This document shows, in pieces, positions 32,004-44,290 of a DNA stretch of 64,000 nucleotides (its first letter is position 1; each line of letters begins with the position of its first letter). Source of the stretch: Byssochlamys sp. IMV 00236 (taxonomy: Eukaryota > Ascomycota > Eurotiomycetes > Eurotiales > Thermoascaceae); assembly GCA_001931875.2 (NCBI GenBank), contig MSJH02000840.1, positions 806,001 to 870,000 of the forward strand, read 5' to 3'. A program made the position numbers and the translations under genes. A model generated the notes under the pieces. That model saw only the letters and a list, made by a program, of their open reading frames with translations, had not been told where the DNA came from and did no database searches.

Positions 32004-33810
32004 ATGGACACAGATATCGCAAAAGGGCCTCAGGTCAAGCCTGACCATGTCGCCGCGGAGCTTCCGACGCGGGATCATGAGTCTATGGACAATGGCGATG
32101 CGACAGAAGTCGTTGCTCTGGGTAGTGTAGATCACGCGTTGGCTGCGAAAATGCGCCTTGTGAACGAGGTGCGCATGAACACGATACCTTGAATATCTTT
32201 ATTCTGACTCTTCTTAGGCCATTGAACAGCTTGGTCTCACTGGATACCATGTCAAGCTCTTTTTCCTGAATGGCTTTGGGTAAGTTTACGTAGTGTCTCT
32301 GAATACCCCGCCGAAAAGGATTCAAGCTCACAAGATAGATACGCCGTGGACTCGCTGCTGCTCTTTCTCATGAGTATCGCTGCCAGCCAAGTGGTCTTGG
32401 AATATAATCCACCATTCACCCACGGGGCTCAGTTGGCCTTTTACATTGCTCTATTTATCGGAGCTCTTTTCTGGGGGTCTACAGCGGATATTGTTGGACG
32501 CAAGTTTGCCTTCAATTTCTCATTGCTCATTAGCGCAGTATTTGCCATTGCTGCCGGTGGTGCGTCCAGCTATATCGGCTGGGCAAGTCTGGTTGCCGTA
32601 TCTGCTTTTGGATCCGGAGGCAATTTGGTCCTTGACACCACTGTGTTCTTGGAGTATCTGCCCGGGAGTAAGCAATGGCTTCTGACCTTATTGGCGGCAT
32701 GGTGGGGGGTCGGTCAGTTCGTGGCTGGAGTCATCGCGTGGGGATTCATGTGTGCGTACTTTCTAGCCCCAGAGACCCCTTGAGCAGACCCTTCAGATTA
32801 CATTCATAGAGCTAACTCCGAAATAGCCAACTACAGCTGTCCTAGTGATGGATCAGTCCCATGCACCAAGGAGAATAACATGGGATGGCGGTATCTGTTT
32901 TACACCTCAGGTTCACTGGTATTCGTCATGAGCATCGCGCGTGTCTTGATCATCCGCTTCCATGAGACGCCGAAGTATCTCCTTTGTCAAGGACAGGATG
33001 AACTGGTCGTTGAACAACTGCGGTCCTTGGCGGAGAAATACCACCGTCCATGTGATCTTACTCTCGAGCGTCTCGAAGAATGCGGGCAAATAACTACGAC
33101 TCACGCTAATCAGCCAACTTCTCCTGTCGAGATCTGGGTACATGTGCGTGGCCTATTTTCTACGAAACGACTCGCTATTTCCACAGCGCTAGTCTGGTTC
33201 TCCTGGGCTCTAATAGGTCTGGGATACTCGCTATACTACGTATTCCTGCCTGATTACCTAGCTTCTCGCGCTGAGAAGTCCGGCGATTCATCCGCATATA
33301 TCACCTGGAGGAACTATGCCATCACGAACCTCATGTCTATCCCAGGCCCTATAATAGCTGCTTTCATGTCTGAGACAAGGCTTCTGGGTCGGAAATACAC
33401 AATGGCGATCGGCGCCATCATGACCAGTAAGATCCAGCCGCTATCCGCTATCCTACTAAAGGGACCCCCAACTGATTGGATCAATAGTGGTCTTCTTCTT
33501 CGCTTACACCGCAGTGCGTACTGATGCACAGAACCTTGGCTTCAGTTGCGCTATCTCCGTCACTATTAACATCTACTACGGCACATTGTACGCCTACACG
33601 GTGGAGGTCATGCCTTCCGCCCACCGCGGAACTGGGAATGGCATTGCGGTGTCTTTCAACCGCCTCATGGGAACCATGTCAGCAGTTGTGGGCACATTTG
33701 CGTCGACTTCGAGTTCCGTCCCGATCTACGTTTGCGCAGCCATGCTGGGTGTAGCGGGCATCACGGCCGTTCTCTTTCCGTTTGAAACTCGGGGAAAGAG
33801 GAGCGTCTGA
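32004..33810 (+). CDS. Major facilitator superfamily transporter
   Basis: Five exons encode about 525 residues with a hydrophilic N-terminus (MDTDIAKGPQVKPDHVAAEL), then about twelve hydrophobic segments. The conserved loop 2-3 signature reads GSTADIVGRK. The first half contains FYIALFIGALFWG and LVLDTTVFLEYLPGSKQW. A central cytoplasmic loop (PKYLLCQGQDELVVEQLRSL) splits the halves, and the second half ends FPFETRGKRSV. This layout fits the SP/SV2-like organic-ion and sugar transporters. The substrate is unknown; uptake of an organic cation or acid would fit the oxygenase block. Donors are GTGCGC, GTAAGT, GTGCGT and GTAAGA. The last junction rebuilds an ATG codon in TMVFFFAYTA. The upstream motif links it to the 11-23 kb genes. 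Confidence 0.87.
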
Positions 33811-34005
33811 AACATGCAATGATGCATGTTCTATTTTACATGGTCATTTGTTCGTTGATGTTATCAACATGATGTATATATCCACCATGATTATGAATGT
33901 TTCGTTTCTACTATTCCCTGTACTAAGGATTGCGGATTTCACATGATACCCAGCAAGGTTGTCCACACTCAAGTATTAAGTTACCTAAGACTACACGATC
34001 CATAA

Positions 34006-35492
34006 CTATCCCCATGTAAAACTATCCACAACAGCAGGATAGTAATCTTCCCCATACGTCCTATTCAAAACCACATGTCCGGAAACCGTCCCGTCCTCCA
34101 ACCTGACCCACGTCTCAGTGTGAGAATCTAACGTCCGTTCGTCAAGTAAGATCTGTCTCGCACCGCGCGTCCAGCTCCCATAGCCTCCATATCCACTATG
34201 GCGGCCAAAACAAAGAAACAGTCCGTTCCCCGTGAGGTTCATTCCTGCCAACGTGCTGTTCCAGCGATAACACCTGTACGTGAACGAAAATTTGCAAATT
34301 CAGCTCGAGTTATCGCTTCGCAATTCTATTCGGGAGAAATACGCACCAGTCATCACCATGATCGTGTCCACTAAATGTAGCTATGAGTCCTTCTGTTGAA
34401 AGCAGCGCTTTCATAAATGGAATATCCTGTCCGTCGTAGGTGGTTCCTGTCTGTGGCGCTAGGGGGTTATCGTCGTTGATTCCTGGTTCGTGGTGCGGAT
34501 CGACTCTTGCTTCTTGTTGGAAAGCTAGCATTGCTTGTATGGGAATGTGGAAAAATGCCAGGGATGGGATAGTGCGGTTGTATTGTCGAGTGAGTTGGGC
34601 GTTGGTTTGGATGAACCATTTCGCTACCTTTTGATATCGTTAGCAACTGGGTATATAATGTAATTCATCTTTTAATTTGATGGATATCCAGCATTCCTTG
34701 CCAAACATTCTGCCGCATGGCTGACAAAAGCATCAAATTGACGGTAGTTAACTTAATAGTACCGACTGACTTACCGATTCATCAACCCATTCACCCAGCG
34801 CAACCTTCTCCCCATCCTGATCTAATTCCTGAAAACAATTCCCTCCCCTACTATCGAAAAACCACAAGATCACCACCGGCCCCTCCTCATCTTTTCCCTC
34901 ATCAGCCCCAAAAACAGGCAAGTAATAATTCGACACTCCCACTTTCCCCACTTCCCCGGGAACCATCCGCCCCGTCAAACTATTCGGATATCGCTTCTCG
35001 CGGGCGAAAATCTCCGCCCGGGAGAGGTTATAGTCGCTATCGTGGTTGCCGTACGTGGATTCCCAGAGGAGGTCACGGTCTACGAGCGGTTGGACGATGG
35101 TGTCTATGTAGGAGGAGGAATTGGAGAGGTAGGTGTCTTCGCCGGTGATGAGGTCGCCGTTGAGGATGGTGAGGTGGGGTTGTTCGATGGATAGGATGGT
35201 GTTGAGGACGTGGGTTGTGTTGGTGTCTTGTTGAGGGCCCCAGGGGAGGTTCTCGGCTGGGAGGGGATGGGATGGTTAATATCATACAGTAGGTAAGTAT
35301 GGATTGGTGAGTTGAATAGTGTGGGAATTATTGGATGGATAAAATGCTGGTTCTACCTTCACCATAGTGCAGGTCGGAGAAGATGGTCAATTTGAATGTT
35401 CCGTCTTTTGTGAACCGTAGAGGTGGTTGTTGATGTTGTTGTAGGGAAAATGCCACAGCTGCAGTGGCTATTATTCCTAGGAGGAGCTGCAT
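34006..35492 (-). CDS. Secreted calcineurin-like metallophosphoesterase
   Basis: Four exons encode about 400 residues. The N-terminus MQLLLGIIATAAVAFSLQQH is a signal peptide. The dimetal phosphoesterase motifs are complete and in order: DLHYGE (motif I), NGDLITGED (II), YGNHDSD (III), FFHIPIQA (IV) and SGHDHGDDW (V). Many NxT/NxS sequons fit secretion. The third intron splits the tryptophan codon after GHDHGDD, and the rest reads CYRWNSTLAGMNLTGNGL. Fungal proteins of this class hydrolyse phosphoesters outside the cell or in the vacuole; the substrate is not known. The second intron is longer than usual (about 150 nt). The gene is convergent with the MFS gene with 195 bp between them. I see no shared motif upstream. 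Confidence 0.88.
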
Positions 35493-36127
35493 CGCAATTG
35501 TTTAGCTATCTCAGCGCGAATGCATAATCCCAAGACTGAAGAATACACTTGACAAGTATATATACCCAATTTATAGAGAGATTATATATTTGCGGGGTTC
35601 GAGAACTTTTTAAATGTTCGCTTTAGCAATAACTTGACTGCATTATTGATGCATGGTAAGTCGCATTGGTGCCGGCACGTTGCATCGCTGACTCGTCTGA
35701 GAGGTCAGATGTATGCATGCATCACAACGCTAAGCAGGTACCTTATCTTTACTTACCTGGCAACTTATCTATAGCCTGCGTTGACAGTAAGGTGGATAAT
35801 TTATATGCGGCTCTACGGGACAATTGTTTCTTGAATGTTTCGATATGCTTCACTACTATAGTATGCAGGATCAAGTCTCAAGCTAGTGCAGCACATACTC
35901 TAACGTAGACCTTCAGTTTGAGTATCGGAGTTTGTGAATCGGAGTTTGTGAATAGCACTTAAATGTCAATTCGACAATTGGTATCGTGTAGACTGAACTA
36001 AACTAGTTTAATAAAAACACATAGGGGAATCATGAAACTGTCAAGATCGCAACATGCCATCCATCTCCCAACTCAAAATCGTCGAGTCGTCGAAGGTCAA
36101 TCAATATGAACCCATCCATTGTTCAGC
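35493..36127. other. Phosphoesterase promoter region
   Basis: No gene. A short direct repeat (TCGGAGTTTGTGAA twice near 35925-35952) is the only structure I notice. Confidence 0.4.
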
Positions 36128-36748
36128 TTAGTTACCTCCCTTCTCCTCAATATCCGCCTCCGCACCACGCTGTCTAGCCTTGCCCTCATCGTGAATCTGG
36201 CGGTACTCCTCCTCCTTGGCCCGATCACCAGTGATAGCAGCGCCGATGCTGCCCAGAGCGCCCTGCGCGCGGTCCGTGTAGCCCTGGCCCAGGTCCTTCA
36301 GCTGGCCCTTGGCTTCCTGCGCCTTGCCGCTCTGGTTCTGCTCAGCACCGGTCTGGCGCAGGTTCTCGTTTCCAATCACGTTGCCGGCGAATTCTTTGGC
36401 GGAGCCGATAGTCTGGTCCCATTTGCCGCTGGTGCGGTTCTCGTCGTCCTTCACGGCGGCTCCCGTGTTGGGGTCTGCGGAGATGGGACCGAGCTTTGCG
36501 GTAGTGTGGGAGGCTTCGTGCTCGGCTTGCGCTTGTTGCTTGGTGGTTTCGCCTTGGGCCTGGAGGATGTTGTTAGTGATTTCTTGTTTCTTTTAAAAGT
36601 ATCGAGCAAGTATAGGGGAGTGACGAGCTTGACATACCTTGTCAGCGTTGCTACCAGTCAGAGAGCCCAACGCGCTCTGGACGGCGCCAGCCGCAGAGTC
36701 AACGTAGGACTTGAGAGTAGAAGAGGAAGCTCCGTCGTTCGAAGACAT
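36128..36748 (-). CDS. CsbD-like stress protein
   Basis: Two exons encode about 175 hydrophilic, Ala/Gly/Gln-rich residues. The start MSSNDGASSSTLKSYVDSAA and a short intron (GTATGT..CTCCAG) lead into AQGETTKQQAQAEHEASHTT. The CsbD-like repeat follows (SGKWDQTIGSAKEFAGNVIG, then KAQEAKGQLKDLGQGYTDRA). The family is associated with general stress in bacteria and with conidia and osmotic or oxidative stress in fungi, and members are probably disordered. A TATA box and an AGGGG element sit together about 150 bp upstream, in line with stress control. A long open frame on the opposite strand is only an effect of its GC-rich codons. Confidence 0.87.
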
Positions 36749-37584
36749 TTTGGTATATGATACTGTCAAGTAGGAACTTGGTTGGTCTGTTGTGTGGTTT
36801 GATATAGATAGATCAAGAGTAGATGTAGATCCGTGGTTCAGTTGTGATTCTGGAACTTTTTCTGACAACTCATCCAACAGACGATGAGCACCACCTTTAT
36901 ATACCCCTCTCATTCATCCATGTCTGATATTCTCGAAATTCACTCGCATTCCTGGTCTGATATCAATGACATCACCTAGAATATATTTCTTGGCTGGATC
37001 CGGATGTGTGACGTCACCTCTCACGTGATGACATCGGCCTATTGAGGACGAGATCGAATAGATAACGAAATCCAACAATGTTCTGCGAGGAAACAAAACA
37101 ATCTTCCACGTGGAGCATGACACGCAAGCGGCAAAAGACAAACAGGATCGTTGAGCCGCCATGGCGTGACGGCTGTGCTTGATCGGCGTGCTGCTCGTCA
37201 TCCATGATGTCGCTCGGAGTGGTGTTCTAGAATTAATTCGTGAGACAGGATTACCGAGTAGTAGTAGCATGTTGGACGCGAGGAAAATCAATCTGAATAT
37301 TAAGAAACTGTCTTGATAGGACATTATGCTCCTTCGGTAACCGAGACCCATATGTACATCTCTCGGAATGTAGACGGTTCAACCGTAGCACCAGCAGGTC
37401 AAGGTGAGTTGAGTGGCTATGCACGCTCAAGGAAATCTCTGTACGACAAAACGAAAGCCAATGCCTGGAACCCAAAATGCCAAATAGCTTTCCATCCAAA
37501 ACGCCAGCCAGAATTTTATATAAGAAAAGGTCGTACACATCATCATCCACATCGTACACGGGCAGTTGTAACCCGACAAACACA
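36749..37584. other. CsbD-like promoter and IDO 3' flank
   Basis: Apart from the TATA/AGGGG element I see nothing; the minus-strand frames here lack domains. Confidence 0.4.
36896..36908 (-). promoter_or_regulatory. TATA box with adjacent AGGGG (STRE-like) element
   Basis: On the minus strand AGGGG is followed directly by TATATAAA, about 150 bp ahead of the CsbD-like ATG. AGGGG is the core of the stress response element bound by Msn2/4-type zinc fingers. Confidence 0.5.
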
Positions 37585-39107
37585 CTACCAATGGCAGATG
37601 CCGCCTTCACTGTCATCCATGGCCCACGTACCTGCCATGCCGACGATCTCGATGTGACCGTCAGCATGCTCGTCAACCTTGCCTAGAGAGGCAAAGCTAG
37701 AGCCTGCCGGACCATTGCTCAGCAGACGCCTAGCCCAAGCATCGATGGCTGGTTCGCCTGTCTCATCGCGCGCCTGTTTCAGGAACGGAATCAATGCTGT
37801 CCCTCCCGTGCCGCGAAGCTTCTTGCCTCCCGGCTTGTTCGAGTCTCCCTGTCTGGTATTGGCAATATTCATGGCGATCGGCCGCTTAGGGCTGATTGAC
37901 CGTGACTGGGTTCGCGACTGTCTGGATTTGATGATAATGTAGCGCGACACCATCTGGATGTGCTTGTCACGCAACTCCCGCAACATCGCGAGACATGCAT
38001 CGTAGGCAGTGCTGAGGGCCTTGTCTGACCGACGCGCTTCAACATACTCGCGAATGTTGGCGACGCTGGTGACATGTTCGAGGAACCGTCGATGTGGACC
38101 AGGCATGTACTCTCGCATCTCATGAATAAAGTTGTGCCGTGCTTTGGGCGCTGCACCGTCTGAGGAATTCTCATCCTTGTCACTACGGGTGACGCCAGTT
38201 GGACGATGCTCTATGCCCAACACGATATCGAAGAATTGGATTATCGAGCTCTGCGCGTTGCTTCCACCGCCGTACTGGCGGTAGTCCTTCTTTCCGCTAC
38301 CGTCGTCGTAAAACAGGCCATTGGGTAGGCCTGCATCCTGCATGTTCCTGCTGCCTGCGAGGAAGGGCCGGATACGGTGGTAGAAAACGTGAGGGTCACA
38401 GTTCTCATACATTCGTTGGAGGATAGTACTAACATCATCCACGATCTCCGCGAAATCCTGGAGACACTCGATGACGACACTAGTATTTCCTAATCGGGCA
38501 GCAGAAATGGCCTGCAGCATCAGGGGAATACTGGGTGCCGCGCGAGCCTCAATGGCTACGGAAACGAGGTAGAACCATTGTTCGTCCAGCGAGCCCGTGA
38601 AGGTGTTGATGCAGGCGATGTTGCTGAGATCATCCGCCGGCTCATCAGGGAAGATGGGCCGGTAATTCCACAGGCAGAGACCAGCATATGTGGCAACCGG
38701 AGGCATCTCCAGACGCTTGCAGACCTCGAATAGAGGAATCGTCAATTGAGGTGGAATCCGCTAGGAAGATAATCAGAACGGTCTCACAGAACCCTCTCTC
38801 ACCAAACTTAGCTTACCTCTGCCGGCTTGTCGCCACCCCAAACATAACCATGCAGCATAAATGTCAGGACGGTATACGCTCTTCTCCATTCGGCGTCGGT
38901 ATGGAGGTACTCAGTGGAGAGAACGGTCAATCGGTCAATTGTCTGGCGGAGTCTCTTGCTCAGCAAGAGCCTCTGCAGGCTGGCGACAATCGACTCCCAT
39001 GGCGCGTAGTACGGGTCTGGTAGAACATCTAGTGGCAGCTCCGGTGGGAGAAAGCCATGATCTGGTGAGATGCCGTAGTCGGCGAGGACAGGGACCGGTG
39101 GAATCAT
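37585..39107 (-). CDS. Indoleamine 2,3-dioxygenase
   Basis: Two exons encode about 488 residues. This haem enzyme opens the indole ring of L-tryptophan to N-formylkynurenine, the first step of the kynurenine route to NAD. Exon 1 begins MIPPVPVLADYGISPDHGFL. The intron (GTAAGC..TTCCTAG) joins PAE to RIPPQLTIPLFEV. Family signatures include YAGLCLWNYRPI, HNFIHEMREYMPGPHRRFLE (holding the proximal haem histidine region) and the substrate-loop motif LRGTGGTALIPFLKQARDET. Aspergilli carry several paralogues and I cannot say which this is. Its tail after GKVDEHADGH is longer than in the compact enzymes and could contain one more small intron (a GTACGT donor near 37630). Confidence 0.88.
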
Positions 39108-41194
39108 CGTGCCGTCGACAATCCGTCGAGAAGGACAATGATTCCCCGAATGAAGGATATTTTGTCTTGGGTGTGAAGTGAAGTGAAGGAGGATAGATAC
39201 AACGACCTCACGTGGCGAGACCGGTGACAGGCTTCCAGAAGCCTTCGTTGATGTTCCGGACTTCGGAGGCGACTGTTACGTCTTAGGGCTAGCCACTCCT
39301 GCCGGATCCGGTAATCCCCAGGAACTGGGTGGCCAACACACAGTAGGGTGGATGGAACGGTAGACAGCAAAGGGTAAAAAGAGGAGTAGGAAATGTAGAG
39401 GGCACAAAACAGTGTACCTTCAATAATAAAGGAGTATGAGAAAACTCAAAAAAAGTAAACTTATGGCGTGATTTTCCCCGGTAAGAGTGAACTGCAAGGT
39501 ACAAGCGCCGCGTGCCAAGTCCGAGGAATGTACGCACTCCTACCAGATAAGATAGAGAGCGCTGGGGAGGAGGGTCCAGTATTTAGGAACCCAGCGGGCC
39601 AAGGAAAGGTCGTGAGGGACAACGGAAGCAGCGGAGAGTTGCGTATGAGGGGAACGGGGAGGGTTTAAAAAAGAACAGAAAAGAAGAGACTCAAAAAACG
39701 CCCGCTCACGCGACACGGAACCTTGAGGGTCACGGCGAGGGGAATACTGGGAATAGTCAATCATTTAGAGTAATCAATCACCTTCTGGACCGTCCCGGGT
39801 CTCCCCCCTAAAGCTAAAAAAATATTGACGAATTTCTTGGGCTTCGGGAATATCCAGGGAACCGCATGAGACGGACAGGGTGCCAGACCAGAGCAGAGTT
39901 TCCACGGCCGGTAATTATTAGTAGTTGTCGGCGACATTCATTGCTGACATCAAGTAATGACCATTATTATTAATCTCTTGTTATTAATCTCCTGTCGAAA
40001 TGGAAAACCGCGAAATGTAGGAGACAGAAAAGAGGCGTGGAACAGCCTAACAGGTAAGCTCCACGGCCTCCCCAACTGACCGTGGGACAAGAACGGATCC
40101 GACATAGGAGTTGGAGAAGGTTGTTAGACCGTTAGACGATTGCGTCGTCAGTCAATCCCGCGCTGGAGTGGGCCATGAAGCCCCTCATCACGACGACGAT
40201 GGCCGTGTGGAGAGAAGAGGAGAGGAGAGGATAGGATGGCAGTGGAAGAGAAACTGCCGTGGTCGAGGTCGAGCAGAGGGTCAGCGCATCACCTAGATAG
40301 CTTGGTAGTCAGATTGTCAGTTATAGTTATCAAATTTAATATGCTCCGGTGCTGCGGCAGCCCTGTTTGGGGTTGGATGGAGTTCACGAACTAGGAACTA
40401 AGTGATGCCACTTCTTCGCAGTGGCGTTGTTGGTCGGGGTGGAAGCGAGAGGGGAGGAGAATTAGGGCGAGTGCTAGAGAATGAACCGGAGGCGGCACCA
40501 GCACAAGGACGAGCGCAGCAGGCGTGGACGATGCCGTTCGGTTGTTTTAGTGCGCGCAACCGGCAGCTCTCGGTTACACCCACGCCACCCCATTTTGGGT
40601 CTGCGGTGACTCGTGAGACCCAACGGTTGATCCTGTTTGGAATCTGGGATGATGGATTGTTATTGTTATTGTTGTGATATAACTAACTACGGTCAGAGAA
40701 TATAATCCCCCAACTTAGGATCGATCCTCATGTCAGCAACGGCGGCAATGTCCTCACAGGACTAGATCTAGCATGTCACAGAGTACCTACTTAACTCTAC
40801 TAGTTACTTCGTCACGGCGTACAAATTTGTTCGTGGATATCCTATCCATCTACGAGGCTAGCTTAGCCAGATCGGGCCAATGTCTATGGTACGCTAGGTA
40901 GCAATCTCATAATCGAACCCGGGTCAAGAGAGGAGTGTTCAAGGTCATTAAATATTCTTCTGTACAGATGCCGCTCAGATCAGACCTAGAGTACATCAAA
41001 TTCATCCATCCATAGGTTACGGAAGGTATTACACATCATGCCAACGCCAAGCCCCGAGGAAAAGAATAGCTGCCAGACGAAGAACCCACGGCAAAAGAGC
41101 GTCTGCGCTGGATAAACAATACAAAAGACGGACAAGAAGAGCCTCGGGATTGACCAACAAGGCCGTCCATAACATACAGCCCTCGTATCGAGAC
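39108..41194. other. 2-kb gap between IDO and Nfs1
   Basis: No gene, RNA or repeat can be supported. GC-rich frames on the plus strand (for example 40402-40677) have no domain. It probably contains the IDO promoter and the Nfs1 3' region. Confidence 0.4.
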
Positions 41195-42987
41195 TTAGTG
41201 CGCACTCCACTGGATGGTGTTCAGGTCGATACCCTCCTGGACCAACTCCCACAGTGGGCTCAGCTCACGCAGAAAGTGCACTCGGTCCCGAACGGCCTGC
41301 AGCACGTAGTCGATCTCTGACTCCGTCGTGAATCGGCCAATGCCAAAGCGGATACTACTGTGAGCACTCTCGTCACTGCTTCCCAGCGCCCGCAGCACGT
41401 AACTGGGCTCCAGGGAGGCCGATGTGCAGGCACTACCCGAGGACAGCGCAATATCCTTCAAGGCCATCAGCAGGGACTCGCCCTCAATGTAGGCGAAGGA
41501 GACATTGACGCAACCCGGGTAGTGTCTGTCGGGATCACCGTTCAACGAAGTGTGTTCCATGGAGAGAAGACCGTCCAGCAGACGCTTCGACAAGCGTTGG
41601 ACGTGCTTGGTGTCATACTGTGTGTCTCTGGTCAGCAACGAGTCAATCACTCAATATGGGAGTGACCATGATGTCAAATCAGCAAAGCGACAACCAAGTT
41701 CATTACCCCTGCTACGCACGTCATAGAGCTTGGCAACACGCGGTCAAGCGTGCAGCTACCGCCAAGACATCTTGGAAAGCCATGCATATTTCGAGCGAAT
41801 AATCATGTTGGCTGAAGAGTGTGTATGGAGAGACAGGAAAGCGAAAAGTTGGGACTTACCTCCATATCCTCCTTGGCGATGCGACAGGCTTCGCCAAAAC
41901 CAACCACCTCATGAGGCGCGAGAGTACCGCTGCGCAGACCTCTCTCCTGACCACCACCGGTGATGATGGGGTCAAGACGGACTCTGGGCCTACGGCGAAC
42001 GTAGCAGGCTCCGATACCCTTGGGACCGTAGATCTTGTGGCCGGAGATGGACATCAGGTCCACATTCCACTTGTTGACATCAATCGGGATCTTTCCAACC
42101 GCCTGAGCGCCATCCGTGTGGAAGAAGATCTTCTTGGAACGACAGAGTTTACCGATTTCCTCGACCGGCTGGATGACACCAATCTCGTTGTTGACCGTCA
42201 TGATGCTGACCAATGCCGTATCCGGACGAATGGCGGCCTCGAGGTCTTCCATCTTAATCAGTCCATTGCTCTGCACGGGAAGGTATGTGACATCGAATCC
42301 CTCGTCCTGAAGATGTCGGCAGCTGTCGAGAACACACTTGTGCTCTGTCTGGGAAGTGATGATGTGCTTCTTCTTGCCGGAGCGACCGAAGAATCGAGCA
42401 ACACCCTTGATGCTCATGTTGTTACTCTCGGTGGCTCCACTTGTGAAGATGATCTCCTTGGGATCGGCCCCAATGAGACTGGCGACGTGCGATCGCGCCT
42501 CCTCAACGGCCTTTTCCGTCTCCCAACCGTAGGCATGTGTGCGGGAGTGAGGGTTGCCGTAAAGGCCCGTAAGGAAGGGAAGCATCGCATCGAGGACGCG
42601 AGGGTCCAGAGGCGTGGTTGCCTGCATGTCGAGATAGATGGGACGAGTGCCCTCATCCATGATAGTGGCGTGCTTCAGGATACCGGCTGATGGGCTCATC
42701 GAGGCATCACCCGCTACGGCAGAGCCCGGCAGCGGGACATCCTTCGGCTGCACGCCCGTCTGGTTCACGAAAGCCTTCTGCTCGGCTTTAATGGCAGCGT
42801 CGACGTTGACCTGAGCGCTACCAGGCTTCGTTTCAGAGACATAGGAGCGCTTGGAGGCAGTCGACCGACCGGGTCCAGACAGAACCCGCAAGGGCGGCGA
42901 ATGCCTCAGGAGGCTGTTGGACGACGACAGGCGTCGTGCGTAAACCCGAGACGCCTGTCTCAAGGCAGAGGGTGCCACGTTAGACAT
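41195..42987 (-). CDS. nfs1: Mitochondrial cysteine desulfurase Nfs1
   Basis: Two exons (41860-42987 and 41195-41617) encode 516 residues. Nfs1 takes sulfur from cysteine for iron-sulfur cluster assembly on the Isu scaffold, with Isd11 as partner. The start [20 protein letters not shown] is a basic amphipathic mitochondrial presequence. The PLP enzyme core follows: [44 protein letters not shown] and [18 protein letters not shown], with the PLP lysine in GHK. The mobile-loop catalytic cysteine is in [20 protein letters not shown], and the tail IQWSAH is the conserved Isu-binding end. The 242-nt intron (GTAAGT..ACACAG) joins AKEDME to [10 protein letters not shown]. Upstream ATGs at 43149 are in frame but would extend past the targeting signal. 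Confidence 0.95.
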
Positions 42988-44290
42988 GTTGTGATAGAAC
43001 TCTGCGACTGTACCGAAGCAGGAGGTACGGTGTCGATGCCAGAGTTGGTATGGTGCCGAAGAGTTGAGGTGTGTTTTATCTTTTCGAGGTGGGAAAAGTT
43101 GGGATCTGATTATATCACCAAGTCTTGGCGTGGCTCGGGCCTCATCCACTAACGCCGCTCGGGATTATCTGATCGGAGCTCGGGGTTACCTCACCCTTTC
43201 GGACATCGGAAACGACCCCAGGCATCTCTTTTATGGTATGGATGTTGTCTCCAGGCAGCGAGAAAACCATAGCTGGATGCCACTGAAACACTGGTGCCTC
43301 AAGATCAGTGAGTGATATGAGATTCAAGGCCTTGATTCAGGCTGAAGTATTGCTGGAACCGTTATCATTCAAGTCCAGGCCAAGGCGGCAAGGGCGGCAG
43401 CTCAGCGTATCCCCAAACCTCCAGCCATAAAAGATCAGAAAGTTGCAATTGTTAGATCCATTGCCAAAGGCATCGAGTTGTTCTCTGTAAGCTGCGTAGA
43501 ATAATAGCCGGAACTTGTCGGTTGTAAATAACTCCGCATTTTGCCGGATATATATCAGTTCCCCATTGTTGAACCAATAGACGTGAACAGCACTTGTTCT
43601 CCTCAATGCAGAGACAGATGAGACAAATAGGGACACTATATAAGCGCTAGATGACAATGTCCAAGAGGCCTCTGAGGAAAAGGGACAAGAGATTGAGAGA
43701 TCTGTAGTGAATAAATTGAAGACAGCAAGGTGATCTTTATGAACACCTTGTGCGCCGCTTCGGCTCGTCTGCTCCGAGCGAGCGCCACATCCAGAACAGG
43801 GAAGCCATCTCACGTGATATCTCGGCTCCGGCAGTCCAGTTATCCATTTCTAGGTTGAGTTGCTGCCCCTCTCTCCTGTTCGACTTCATTCTATGCCAGG
43901 TAGCCGTCAGGAACCCGAGGCTTTTATACGAGAGTACTCTACTCTACTCATCTCACGTCTTGCGTGATTCAGTAACTAAACCACCAGCCTCATCGAACAC
44001 CTGTGGATCTCCCCTGGTGAGCCTTACCAGAGTTAGTGAACTATCGTGAGACCCTTATGTCATAGCTCAGCCACACGGTCAAGGATCACTCTCCGCTTCC
44101 AGAAAGCGCAAGACGGCGTAGCGGACAGTTTCCGACCGATACAAGAGGGCCACTCCACCCCACCGTCCGGCAGTCAGCTCGAACATCCAGAGATTGCTTG
44201 CTCCCTTAACTTTTATTTCAAGGGCTGCTTCATCACTCACTACCCCTCATCATCATTCTGGCAACGATCTAACAGAGGGGTACAGCGAAG
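42988..44290. other. Divergent promoter region, Nfs1 and BAR/SH3 genes
   Basis: A minus-strand frame of 158 residues (43337-43813) lies here without recognisable domains, splice pattern or start context, so I treat it as non-coding. Confidence 0.4.

Noticed and set aside
36119..36760. A 213-residue plus-strand open frame
   Set aside because: It is the antisense shadow of the GC-rich CsbD-like gene; Val/Leu-rich low-complexity, with no start context.
41821..42690. A 289-residue plus-strand open frame
   Set aside because: It is antisense to Nfs1, and all recognisable domains are on the minus strand.
43337..43813. A 158-residue minus-strand open frame upstream of Nfs1
   Set aside because: No domain, no plausible N-terminus and no splice support; it lies in a divergent promoter.
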